From assembly GCA_964415045.1 (NCBI GenBank), contig CAYPZL010000019.1:1-44712 (forward strand): a DNA stretch of 44,712 nucleotides, written 5' to 3'. This DNA comes from CAYPZL01 sp964415045. Its GTDB lineage: Bacteria; Planctomycetota; Phycisphaerae; Sedimentisphaerales; Anaerobacaceae. Below, in pieces: positions 24,297-32,190 of this stretch (the first letter of the stretch is position 1; each line of letters opens with the position of its first letter). The notes beneath the pieces were generated by a model. That model was not told the DNA's origin. It was given only the letters and a program-made list of their open reading frames with translations, and did not search any database. A program made the position numbers and the translations under genes.

Positions 24297-27200
24297 ATGG
24301 GTAACGCGATTAGAGTGTTCGCGGTGGTCCTGGTGTCCGTCGCGTCGGTGACGTGTGGCGGGACGATCGATTTGTCGGGCGTCTGGGGCTTTGCGCTGGA
24401 TCCGAACGACGCGGGTGTCGAGGGGCGATGGTACGAGAGGGAGCTTCCCGACCGGCTCGAGATGCCCGGCGCGTTGCAGAACCAGGGCTTCGGCGACGAC
24501 GTCACGGTCCAGACCGAGTGGACCGGAAGCGCGAAGGAGGAGGTCTGGCGGAACCATCGGCGTTATGAGAAGTACCGCCGGCCCGGCAATATCAAGGTGC
24601 CGTTCTGCCTGCAGCCCGAGAAGCATTACGTCGGCGCCGCATGGTACCAGCGACGGATCGACGTCCCCGCGCCGTGGCGGGGCAAGCGTGTGATTCTCAC
24701 GCTCGAACGGCCGCACTGGGAGACACGCGTCTGGCTCGACGGCGCGTATGTTGGCCGCGACGACAGTCTGTGCACGCCGCACGAGTACGACCTCGGCCGG
24801 CTCTCGCCCGGCCGGCACGTGCTGACCCTGCGCGTGGACAATCGCGTAATCGTGGACGTGGGCGACTGGTCGCACAGCGTCAGCGATCATACGCAGGGTA
24901 ACTGGAACGGCGTCGTCGGCCGCATCGAATTGTCCGCCCGCGGTGACGTGTGGATCGACGACCTCCAGGTGTACCCCCACGTGGCGACCAAATCGATCAC
25001 TGTCAACGGACGCATCATGGACGCCTCCGGAAAGCCCGGCTCGGCTGTCGTGAAGCTGACGGTCGAACCCGAAGAACGCCAATCCCCAATCCGCAATCCC
25101 CAATCTCCAATCGAAAGTCGCATCCACGTCCTCTGGGATATGGGCGGCGGGACCTTCACCGCCGAGATCGCCCTGGGCAACGACGCCCGGACGTGGGACG
25201 AGTTTCACCCGGCGCTGTATCGGCTGACCGCTGAGCTGGACCGACCCGATACGGAGCGGGCGGTCACTTTCGGTCTACGCGAGATTTCGACCACGCCCGA
25301 CAAGCTCTTTGCAATCAACGGGCGAAAGACGTTTCTGCGCGGCACGCTCGAGTGCTGCATCTTCCCTCTGACCGGCTATCCTCCCACAAACATCGAGCCG
25401 TGGAGGCGGATCATTCGCATCTGCAAGGCCCACGGGCTCAATCACATCCGGTTCCATTCCTGGTGCCCGCCGGAGGCCGCCTTCGTCGCCGCCGACGAGT
25501 TGGGCTTCTACTACCAGGTCGAGTGCGGGGTCTGGACGAACCCGGGCAACGGCACCCCGGTCGATAAGTGGCTCTGGAACGAGAGCGAGCGCATCGTGCG
25601 TGCCTACGGAAACCATCCTTCGTTCGTGCTGTTCGCCAGCGGCAACGAGCCGCACGGACCGAAGCGCGAGGAGTATCTCACCAAGTGGGTCGCGCATTGG
25701 AAGCAGAAGGACCCGCGCCGGCTGTGCACGACGGCCTCGGCCTATCCGCTGCTGCCGGTCAACGAGTACCACGTGGACTACCATCCGCGCGGCCCCAGGG
25801 GCTGGGGCGGCAAGGATTACGCCGCCGAGGTCCGCGATCACAACGTCCCGGCCATCGTGCATGAAATGGGGCAGTGGTGCGTCTATCCGAACTTCGACGA
25901 GATCGAAAAGTACACCGGTCCGCTGAAGCCGAAGAATTTCGAGATCTTCCGCGATTCGCTCACCGAGCACGGCATGCTGGACCAGTGGCGGGATTTCCTG
26001 CGGGCTTCCGGAAAGCTCCAGGTCCTCTGCTACAAGGAGGAGATCGAGGCGGCTTTGCGCACGCCCGGCGTCGGCGGCGTCCAGTTGCTCGATCTGCACG
26101 ATTTCCCGGGCCAGGGCACGGCGCTGGTCGGCATTCTCGATGCCTTCTGGGACGGCAAAGGCTACGTCACGCCGGAGGAGTTTCGCCGGTTCTACAACAC
26201 GACCGTGCCTTTAGCCCGCATGGAGAAGCGCCTCTGGAGGACGAACGAAAGATTCACTGCGGAGGTGACCCTCGCCCACTTCGGCGCCGAGCCGCTTCGG
26301 GGCGCTGTGCCGGTTTGGAAGCTCGTGGACGATGCCGGCGTGGCGGCGGTCAGCGGCACCTGGTCGGCGCGGGACATCCCCGTGGACCGGGGCATTGAAA
26401 TCGGCCAAATCAGCTTCGCCTGGCAAACGCTCTTTGCCTATGGCAGCACGTGGCCGACCGCGCGCACGTACAGGCTTGTCATCGGTCTCAAGGATACGCC
26501 GTTCGAGAACGACTGGCGGCTCTGGGTGTATCCCGCAAGCGTTGAGACCGAGCCGGGCGACGTGCGGGTCAGTTCCGAACTCGACGAGCCGACGCGGGCC
26601 CATTTAGCCGACGGGGGTAAGGTCCTGCTCATGGTAACCACGACGCCGCCGGAATTTCCCAGAGGCTCGTTCACGCCGATCTTCTGGAATCGTTTCATGT
26701 TCAACACGCAGCAGACACAGACGCTCGGTTTGCTCTGCGATCCGGGCCACCCCGCGCTGAAGCGATTTCCGACCGATTTCCACAGCGACTGGCAATGGGC
26801 CGGGATTCTCGCGCAGTCTCACGCCCTGGTGATGGATGAGCTTCCTCGCGGCCTGCGTCCCATCGTGCAGGTCATCGACGACTGGAACACCAACCGCAGG
26901 CTGGGCCTGCTGTTCGAGTGTCGCGTGGGGCGGGGCAAGGTGCTGGTTTGCTCGGCGGACCTGACGCGCGATCTCGATACCCGGCCGGCCGCACAGCAGT
27001 TGCGCCGCAGCCTGCTTCGCTACATGGCCTCGGACGAATTCGATCCGGACATCGAGCTGACGATAGACCAAATTCGCAGTCTGTACCGCGAGCCGACCGT
27101 GCTGGAGCGAATCGGCGCGACCGTCAGTGCCGACAGCGCGCACGCCGGCTACGAAGCCCGGCTTGCCATCGACAGCGATCCGGCGACGATGTGGCACACC

Positions 27201-27515
27201 GCGTGGAGCCCGAGCGATCCGCTGCCTCATCATCTCATCATCGATCTGGGCCAAGCCCGCCGCGTTTTCGGCCTGACGTATCTGCCCCGGCAGGACCAGA
27301 CCAACGGGCGGATCGCTGAATTCGAGGTCTACGTCGGCGACGACGGCAATAACTGGCAGAAACGGGCCGCCGGACGCTGGCCCAACAGCGCCGAGCGCAA
27401 GACCGTGCGCTTCGAGCAGCCGGCTACCACTCGCTACCTCAAGCTTCTCGCCTTGAGCGAAGTTAGCGGCCAGCCCTTCACCTCGGCCGCTGAAATCGAC
27501 GTCCTGCTGGAATGA
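24297..27515 (+). CDS. GH2-family glycoside hydrolase with discoidin-like C terminus
   Basis: 1072 residues, exported (MGNAIRVFAVVLVSVASVTC; the Cys at about 20 could be a lipobox, but SVTC is a poor fit). The GH2 jelly-roll sugar-binding domain (about 25-225, YQRRIDVPAPWRGKRVILTL, WNGVVGRIELSA) leads to an Ig-like domain and the TIM barrel (about 330-640). The acid/base is Glu451 in ASGNEPHGP and the nucleophile is probably Glu523 in IVHEMGQW. After further beta-sandwich segments comes a C-terminal F5/8 type C (CBM32-like) domain, about 940-1072 (YEARLAIDSDPATMWHTAW, FEVYVGDDGNNWQ). Family members are beta-galactosidases, beta-mannosidases, beta-glucuronidases or exo-arabinosidases; I cannot choose. 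A five-unit heptamer repeat (25079-25113) lies within the Ig-like region. aaaaggga precedes the start. Confidence 0.88.
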   Translation: MGNAIRVFAVVLVSVASVTCGGTIDLSGVWGFALDPNDAGVEGRWYERELPDRLEMPGALQNQGFGDDVTVQTEWTGSAKEEVWRNHRRYEKYRRPGNIKVPFCLQPEKHYVGAAWYQRRIDVPAPWRGKRVILTLERPHWETRVWLDGAYVGRDDSLCTPHEYDLGRLSPGRHVLTLRVDNRVIVDVGDWSHSVSDHTQGNWNGVVGRIELSARGDVWIDDLQVYPHVATKSITVNGRIMDASGKPGSAVVKLTVEPEERQSPIRNPQSPIESRIHVLWDMGGGTFTAEIALGNDARTWDEFHPALYRLTAELDRPDTERAVTFGLREISTTPDKLFAINGRKTFLRGTLECCIFPLTGYPPTNIEPWRRIIRICKAHGLNHIRFHSWCPPEAAFVAADELGFYYQVECGVWTNPGNGTPVDKWLWNESERIVRAYGNHPSFVLFASGNEPHGPKREEYLTKWVAHWKQKDPRRLCTTASAYPLLPVNEYHVDYHPRGPRGWGGKDYAAEVRDHNVPAIVHEMGQWCVYPNFDEIEKYTGPLKPKNFEIFRDSLTEHGMLDQWRDFLRASGKLQVLCYKEEIEAALRTPGVGGVQLLDLHDFPGQGTALVGILDAFWDGKGYVTPEEFRRFYNTTVPLARMEKRLWRTNERFTAEVTLAHFGAEPLRGAVPVWKLVDDAGVAAVSGTWSARDIPVDRGIEIGQISFAWQTLFAYGSTWPTARTYRLVIGLKDTPFENDWRLWVYPASVETEPGDVRVSSELDEPTRAHLADGGKVLLMVTTTPPEFPRGSFTPIFWNRFMFNTQQTQTLGLLCDPGHPALKRFPTDFHSDWQWAGILAQSHALVMDELPRGLRPIVQVIDDWNTNRRLGLLFECRVGRGKVLVCSADLTRDLDTRPAAQQLRRSLLRYMASDEFDPDIELTIDQIRSLYREPTVLERIGATVSADSAHAGYEARLAIDSDPATMWHTAWSPSDPLPHHLIIDLGQARRVFGLTYLPRQDQTNGRIAEFEVYVGDDGNNWQKRAAGRWPNSAERKTVRFEQPATTRYLKLLALSEVSGQPFTSAAEIDVLLE
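25079..25113 (+). repeat. Five-unit heptamer tandem repeat inside the GH2 gene
   Basis: The units are ccaatcc, ccaatcc, gcaatcc, ccaatct and ccaatcg, each seven bases. They encode QSPIRNPQSPIE, a stretch unlike the surrounding Ig-like domain. A change by one unit would shift the reading frame. Confidence 0.85.
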
Positions 27516-27582
27516 CCCGACGCGCAGGCGGCATTGCAACGAGGCGCGCGTCACTCCGGGCAGAATCCGCGATCCATCCTTG

Positions 27583-27600
27583 ACGTTCCTTGCGGAACGT
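27583..27600 (+). terminator. Possible hairpin after the GH2 gene
   Basis: acgttcc (27583-27589), loop ttgc, ggaacgt (27594-27600). A perfect 7-bp stem without a T run; a weak terminator candidate 67 bases after the GH2 stop. Confidence 0.35.
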
Positions 27601-27710
27601 TGATAATGGCCGGCTCAAAAGATCAAAACGCGTGAAGCGTATCTCGGATCCACCTTCGCTTCACGCTGCTTACATTTTGCATTCTCGTTTTGAGGAGTGG
27701 ACCTGAACGC

Positions 27711-28379
27711 ATGGTTTCGACGCTGTTTTTTGATTTGGACGGGACGTTGACCGATCCGCGGGAGGGGATCACGCGATGCCTGCAGTACGGGGTCGAGCGC
27801 CTGGGGCGTTCCTATCCCGAGCAGTCCGAGCTGGTGCGGTACATCGGCCCGCCGTTGCGGTGGACCTTCCCCCGGCTGCTCGGCACCGACGACGAGGACC
27901 TGGTCGAGGCGGCCATCCGGCATTACCGCGTGCGCTACGCCGACGTCGGTCTTTTCGAGAACGAGATGTACCTGGGCATCCCGGAGATGCTGGCCGCGCT
28001 GCAGGGGCGCGGATTCAAGCTCTACGTCGTGACCTCCAAGCCCACGGTCTACGCCAACCGCATCATTCGGCATTTCGGCATCGATTCCCATTTTGAGGAT
28101 GTGTTCGGCCCGGAGCTGGACGGCCGCTTCGACGACAAGACCGAACTCGTCGCGCACATCCTGCAAATCCTGCCCCTCGAGCCCCAAGAGACCGTCATGA
28201 TCGGCGACCGCGCCAGCGACATCACCTCCGGCAAATCCAACGGCACGCGGACCGTTGGCGTCACCTATGGTTTTGGCGACCTGGCAGAACTGGCCGCCGC
28301 CGAGCCCGATTGCATTTGCAAGAGTCCCGCCGAGATTCAAAAGGTTCTCACAAACGGGTCCACGCCCGAGTTGTTTTGA
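27711..28379 (+). CDS. HAD-superfamily phosphatase, phosphoglycolate phosphatase-like
   Basis: 222 residues, cytosolic. Motif I is FFDLDGTLTDPREG (nucleophile Asp8, acid/base Asp10), motif II YVVTSKPT, motif III a Lys in GRFDDKTEL and motif IV MIGDRASDITSG. The helical cap domain lies at about 15-85. This is the Gph/PGP group (COG0546-like): dephosphorylation of 2-phosphoglycolate or similar small phosphoesters. The ATG at 27711 is preceded by gaggag at slightly long spacing. Convergent with a broken GPP34 gene, whose remaining part begins at the hairpin four bases after this gene's stop. The exact substrate is uncertain. Confidence 0.85.
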   Translation: MVSTLFFDLDGTLTDPREGITRCLQYGVERLGRSYPEQSELVRYIGPPLRWTFPRLLGTDDEDLVEAAIRHYRVRYADVGLFENEMYLGIPEMLAALQGRGFKLYVVTSKPTVYANRIIRHFGIDSHFEDVFGPELDGRFDDKTELVAHILQILPLEPQETVMIGDRASDITSGKSNGTRTVGVTYGFGDLAELAAAEPDCICKSPAEIQKVLTNGSTPELF

Positions 28380-28383
28380 GAAA

Positions 28384-28410
28384 CCGCATGGGCCAAAGCC
28401 CATCCTGCGG
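28384..28410. repeat. Hairpin at the HAD/GPP34 junction
   Basis: ccgcatgggc (28384-28393), loop caaa, then gcccatcctgcgg with a two-base bulge. It starts four bases after the HAD stop and coincides with the point where the opposing GPP34 reading frame loses family resemblance. It could serve as a terminator or be a REP-like breakpoint. Confidence 0.5.
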
Positions 28411-28659
28411 GTGGCGGTCGCGATGCGTTCGAGACATTCGTCGATCGGGTCGTCGCCGAGCGGCTCGGCGCTGAGAAGCGTGACCGGCTTCCTCTTCCTC
28501 GCTTCTTCGATGCAGATCCGCCGGCTCAGCATCAGCTCGGCGAGGATGGCCCCGCTGACCGCGTAGTGATACATCGCTCCCGATTCCACCGTCCCTTCCT
28601 CGTCCCGCAAGGCCAGCAGGATTATCGCTTCGTACAAGTGTAAGTCGTCGCTCACCATG
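28405..28659 (-). pseudogene. GPP34-family (Vps74/GOLPH3-like) gene, 3'-truncated
   Basis: The ATG at 28659 with gggaggtac upstream opens a clear GPP34 N terminus: MVSDDLHLYEAIILLALRDE, AVSGAILAELMLSRRICIEE, then DDPIDECLERIATATRR. Bacterial GPP34 proteins are usually 200 residues or more and bind phosphoinositide-like or other lipid heads; only about 85 residues remain here. After that the frame stays open, but it merely runs antisense through the HAD gene with no family resemblance. The break lies in the hairpin at 28384-28410. Interpretation: the rest of the gene was deleted or replaced by the HAD gene segment. A chimeric product of up to about 350 residues could still be made, which I consider unlikely to be functional. 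Confidence 0.65.
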
Positions 28660-28939
28660 GTCTTGGTACCTCCCAACCGGGTCCGAAACGCCGGTGCGTC
28701 CAGCGTACTCCATGTCAGATTCCCCGGCAAATCCCAATCCGGCCGGTGCGAGGCCCACGCCCGGCTCCATTCAAAGAGACGCACATCCATCCTCAAATGA
28801 TCGATCCTGCTTCATGCGACGGTGATTTTGGCGATTCGTGACGAAAATCTGTGCTTATCGGCAGAAGAATGTCGCGCGTATCGTTACCTTTCGCGCCGAT
28901 GGTGCCTTATCAGGGAGGTTGGGAATGCTGCGCAGATGC

Positions 28940-28967
28940 TTGAAATCTGCCGTTGCGATGGTAGAAT
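28940..28967 (+). promoter_or_regulatory. Candidate sigma-70-type promoter for the 29039 lipoprotein
   Basis: TTGAAA (28940-28945), 16 bases, TAGAAT (28962-28967), 71 bases before the ATG. Within the otherwise gene-free stretch 28660-29038 this is the only signal I can name. Confidence 0.45.
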
Positions 28968-29038
28968 AAGGCTGAACGGCGGAAAACATGGGACGAGTGA
29001 CGTTCAAGTAGTTTTTATTATTTGCCTGGAGGGCAGAA

Positions 29039-29359
29039 ATGCCAAAAGCACGTCAGAACAGATGGATAGCGGTTCTGCTGATCGCGGTATTGCTGGTTTC
29101 CCTGTGCGGCGGATGCAGCGGCCTGAAATCCCACAAGATCTACCAGGCAGCCCTGTGCGGCGCCGCGATCGGGGCGATTGTAGGGTACCAGTCCGACGAG
29201 TGCGAGAACGGCGCCCTCGTGGGCGCAGCGGTCTTCGCCGTCGGCGATCTCCTGCATCAGTTGGACGATCTGTCGGAGAAAAAGCTCGAAGACGCCGCCG
29301 AAGAAGTCGCCAGGGGTAATCCGCTCCCGACCTACGACGGCGCGAACCAGCCCTACTAA
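29039..29359 (+). CDS. Small lipoprotein-like protein with glycine-zipper segment
   Basis: 106 residues. A strong hydrophobic signal (RWIAVLLIAVLLVSL) ends in CGGCSG; Cys26 is the likely lipid-bearing residue, though Cys at -3 is unusual for a lipobox. The mature part has a Gly/Ala membrane-like stretch (AALCGAAIGAIVGYQS, then GALVGAAVFAVGDLLHQL) that fits a glycine-zipper motif, then an acidic helix (LSEKKLEDAAEEVARG). Likely located in an outer or inner envelope membrane. ggagg lies at good spacing before the ATG. Function unknown. Convergent with the GTPase gene, 88 bases apart. Confidence 0.7.
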   Translation: MPKARQNRWIAVLLIAVLLVSLCGGCSGLKSHKIYQAALCGAAIGAIVGYQSDECENGALVGAAVFAVGDLLHQLDDLSEKKLEDAAEEVARGNPLPTYDGANQPY

Positions 29360-29447
29360 ACCCGATATCGACCCGACCGAGCATCGCAGAAACACACGGA
29401 CGGCGTATCTTCCGGCAGATGCTCCGCGCGCAAACACGGCACGCGCT

Positions 29448-30434
29448 TTATCCGAAATGGAGTTCGACAATGTCTTTGTCGTGGAGGGTGTGGGAGAGCT
29501 GGACTTGCTGGCCGTCGTAGACGCCGGTGCCCCACATGCGGGCGGACTTGAGCTTTTCGGCCAGCTCGCGGTGGATGGCCAGGGCCAGGTCGTGGACGGT
29601 TGAGCCGGCCGGCAGGGTGAAGGGGTCGTTCATGTCCGCGGGCTTTCCCGGCGGCTTGGCGTAGATGCGAATGACGTTCAGCTCCCTGAAGAGGAACTCG
29701 GGCAGCTCGTCCATTCCCTCGCCCGTTTCGACGGAGACTTTCACGAACTTCATGGGTTTATCGCACGATTTCTGCGCCAGCTCGAACGCCCCGTCGTCGG
29801 TTTCGTCGGCCTTGGTGCAGATGCACAGGGCCCGACGGCCCAGGACGTTGCCCTGGCTGTCCACGGTGGGCGTCTCCTCGTCGGCCAGCAGGCTGCGGGA
29901 TTCGAGAAAATCCAGCAAGATCAGAAGCTGCTCCTCGACGTCCTGAGACAGGTCGACCACCAGCGCGATGATGTCGCAGTTGCGATACGTTCCCACCTGT
30001 CCCGGCGCCATGTAGTCGGCGGTGATGGGAGGCATGTCCACGAGCTGGATCTGCACGTCCTCGTACTTGGCCATCCCCGGTACCGGCGCGTGCGTGGCGA
30101 AGGGAAAATCGGCCACGTTCACCTTGGCCTTGGACAGGGCCCCGACCAGGGCGCTCTTGCCCGTATTGGGCATCCCCAGGAGGACGATCTGGCCGGCCCC
30201 GGTGGCGGGAACGTGAAAGACATCGACCTGTTTGCCCGCCTTGCCCTTTTGCGGGCCCGCTTCCTTGAGCTTGCTGAGCTTGCGGCGCAGGTCGGCCTTG
30301 AGATGGTCGGTCCCCTTGTGCTTGGGCATCACCGCCAGCATCCGTTCCAGTGCGAGAATCTTCTCGTCGTTGGTCGTGGCGCTGCGGTACCACTTCTCGG
30401 CGTTGAAGTACTCCGGTGTTAAATTCGCGGGCAT
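29448..30434 (-). CDS. DRG/Obg-type GTPase with TGS domain
   Basis: 328 residues, cytosolic. A helical N-terminal domain (1-75, typical of DRG proteins: RMLAVMPKHKGTDHLKADLR) leads to the G domain: G1 GMPNTGKS (87-94), a G2 Thr in FPFATHAP, G3 VDMPP in place of DxxG, and G4 TKAD. A C-terminal TGS domain (about 255-328, NVIRIYAKPPGKP, ending DKDIVELHFG) completes the COG1163-like layout. Such proteins associate with ribosomes in eukaryotes and archaea; bacterial members are scattered and poorly studied. G3 has Pro-Pro where Gly is usual, as in many DRG relatives. A promoter with TATAAT lies 57 bases upstream and resembles the leuA promoter. The gene stands alone. Confidence 0.85.
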   Translation of the reverse strand: MPANLTPEYFNAEKWYRSATTNDEKILALERMLAVMPKHKGTDHLKADLRRKLSKLKEAGPQKGKAGKQVDVFHVPATGAGQIVLLGMPNTGKSALVGALSKAKVNVADFPFATHAPVPGMAKYEDVQIQLVDMPPITADYMAPGQVGTYRNCDIIALVVDLSQDVEEQLLILLDFLESRSLLADEETPTVDSQGNVLGRRALCICTKADETDDGAFELAQKSCDKPMKFVKVSVETGEGMDELPEFLFRELNVIRIYAKPPGKPADMNDPFTLPAGSTVHDLALAIHRELAEKLKSARMWGTGVYDGQQVQLSHTLHDKDIVELHFG

Positions 30435-30490
30435 ATCGGCAAAAACAACCTTAGAATCACCATTCTCGAAAAAAAAAGACCACCTGCGGC

Positions 30491-30496
30491 ATTATA
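30491..30496 (-). promoter_or_regulatory. Promoter -10 box for the GTPase gene
   Basis: On the minus strand the region reads ttacggTATAATgccgcagg, then tggtc and nine T. The -10 is perfect; no good -35 is visible. The same arrangement, ttgcggCATAATggcccgca then ttggtc and seven T, precedes leuA. Confidence 0.55.
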
Positions 30497-30568
30497 CCGT
30501 AATTCGCCGATGATCGCACGCCGGTCCCCGGGCTTTTCTCCGCAAGGGGTCACATCTTGAATTATAAG

Positions 30569-31129
30569 TTATTCTGCAGCCGCTTCGAGCCTGCGCCGGA
30601 AATTGCGGTCCGTCTTCAATCGTTGTTCGGCCCTGCGGCAAGCTTGCGATATGGCCGCGTAGCTCACACCGAAATGCGGCGCGATCTGGCCCAGGCGAAA
30701 GTGGCCGTCCCGCCATAACAAGTACATCAGTGCATCACGGTTGGGCCGCTCCCGGCGCCGGCTCGGACGCGACAACTCGGCCAGCTCCTGTGCGTCGATT
30801 CCCAGCCTGTGGGCGTACTGGGCCAGCCGCTCCGGGATCGATCCGTGCGACCCAAGGGCGTGCAATTGCGGTTTCTCCCGGTCCTGCTGCCCCTGGAGAC
30901 GGCGGCGCAGTTCTTCCACGCTCTGCGCACTACCCAGCGCCAGTCCGTAGTACAATCGCGACAGTAGATCATCCTGTCGTTCGTCGTACCGTCGCACCGC
31001 CGCGCGAAAGCTCTTGCCGTCCATGTCGAACTGCTCGTATACCAACCGCCGATCGAACCACGCCGGACCGCCGCGGCTGTAGGCGAGAGCCTGGTAGCTG
31101 CTCCACGGATAGTCGGCCAGGCGCTCTTC
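30569..31129 (-). pseudogene. REP-associated tyrosine transposase, C-terminal remnant
   Basis: The reading frame begins right after the stop codon of the neighbouring hydrolase gene. It codes EERLADYPWSSYQALAYSRG, GPAWFDRRLVYEQF, ARRYDERQDD-like text and a C-terminal helix-turn-helix (RLGQIAPHFGVSYAAISQA). The segment DYPWSSY...AWFD is characteristic of Y1/HUH REP-associated (RayT/TnpA_REP) transposases, where it follows the catalytic domain. That domain, with its HUH pair and Tyr, is missing completely. The remnant of 186 residues is therefore inactive. A shorter product from the ATG at 31045 is possible but would only contain the DNA-binding tail. Confidence 0.7.
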
Positions 31130-32155
31130 CTATTGTTCGTTGAAGCGGAGGACGTAGCTTACGGTACTGTCGCCGCCGAAGATGTTGTAGCCTGAGGGGG
31201 CGTACAGGTATTTGGGCTTGCCGTCGATGAGCAGGAGTTGGGGGCGCTCGAACTTGATTTTGCCGCCGTAGTGCCGCACGGCGCTCTTGAGCTTTTCTTT
31301 GCCGACGTAGGCTTCGATCAGATCGAAACCGGGCTCGGCGCGGTCGAAGTGAATTCCGTCGTCGGAGGTCCAGAGAATGCCGCCGCCGGTCTTGAACAGG
31401 CCGTGGTTGTCGGTTGTCAGGAGGCGGAATTTGCCGTCCATGATGAAGGCGTATCCGTCTTCGACGGCCCGGTCGTTCCGCGTCACCGGGAAGGGCAACT
31501 GGACATAGGGTCCTTCGAGCTGTTGCGCGACGGCCAGTCCCATCTTGCCGCCCTGGCTCTTGAAGTAGAGGAAGAATCCGCCGTCTGGGTGTTGGAGAAA
31601 GGCCGGGTTGTTGACGCCGTTGCTTGCCCGGTAGTTCCAGTACTTCGAATCGGACGGCGGCGCCAGAATCATCCCGTCGGCGCCCGCTTTTCGCCACGGG
31701 CCGTGCAGGCTCGTCGAGAGGGCCATGCCGATGCGCTGGTTCGCAGGATGGGCGGGTCGCCGCGGATCGTCGTTGGCGATGTACAGCAGGACGTAGCGGT
31801 CACCCACCTTGTGAATGGCCGGGTTGTGCGCGCCGTATTTGTCCCACGTATCCCGTCCCGTCCCGGCCAGGGCCACCTCGCAGAACCGGAACGGCCCTTC
31901 GGGTCCGTCCGCCACGTAATGGGCGATCTCGCTGTGGGAGCGCCACCCCGGATCGACGCGGTACTGCCGGGGCCAGCGGGCGACGAAGAGATGCACCTTC
32001 CCTTCGGCGTCGAGAATAGGGGACGATCCCCACACGTGATAGCCCGGCTCCGAGACGGCCACGCCCACGAATTCCCAGTGGGCCGCGAAGCTCTCGGCGC
32101 CGGCGGCAGGCAGGCAGTTAAGCAATACCGTGAGAATCGACAGAGAGGTCTTCAT
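31130..32155 (-). CDS. Secreted five-bladed-propeller glycoside hydrolase (GH43/GH117-like)
   Basis: 341 residues from the ATG at 32155, with aggagg upstream and a signal peptide (MKTSLSILTVLLNCLPAAGA). The repeating pattern HVWGSSPILDAEGKVHLF, YGAHNPAIHKVGDRYVLLYI, GVNNPAFLQHPDGGFFLYFK, EDGYAFIMDGKFRLLTTD, FERPQLLLIDGKPKYLYAPS is that of five-bladed beta-propeller hydrolases. Asp and Glu residues suited to catalysis are present (SSPILD, EDGY, ERPQ), but I cannot place it firmly in one family; GH43, GH117 and related clans are possible. The stop codon directly abuts a truncated transposase. It lies 35 bases after the GH29 gene in the same apparent operon. Confidence 0.75.
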   Translation of the reverse strand: MKTSLSILTVLLNCLPAAGAESFAAHWEFVGVAVSEPGYHVWGSSPILDAEGKVHLFVARWPRQYRVDPGWRSHSEIAHYVADGPEGPFRFCEVALAGTGRDTWDKYGAHNPAIHKVGDRYVLLYIANDDPRRPAHPANQRIGMALSTSLHGPWRKAGADGMILAPPSDSKYWNYRASNGVNNPAFLQHPDGGFFLYFKSQGGKMGLAVAQQLEGPYVQLPFPVTRNDRAVEDGYAFIMDGKFRLLTTDNHGLFKTGGGILWTSDDGIHFDRAEPGFDLIEAYVGKEKLKSAVRHYGGKIKFERPQLLLIDGKPKYLYAPSGYNIFGGDSTVSYVLRFNEQ

Positions 32156-32190
32156 GGTATAACGCCTCCTGGTTCGTTGTGCGCCTGCGG

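Noticed and set aside
27615..28404. Continuation of the GPP34 frame antisense to the HAD gene
   Set aside because: The HAD gene has complete motifs on the plus strand; the antisense text has no GPP34 resemblance, so I end the remnant at 28405.
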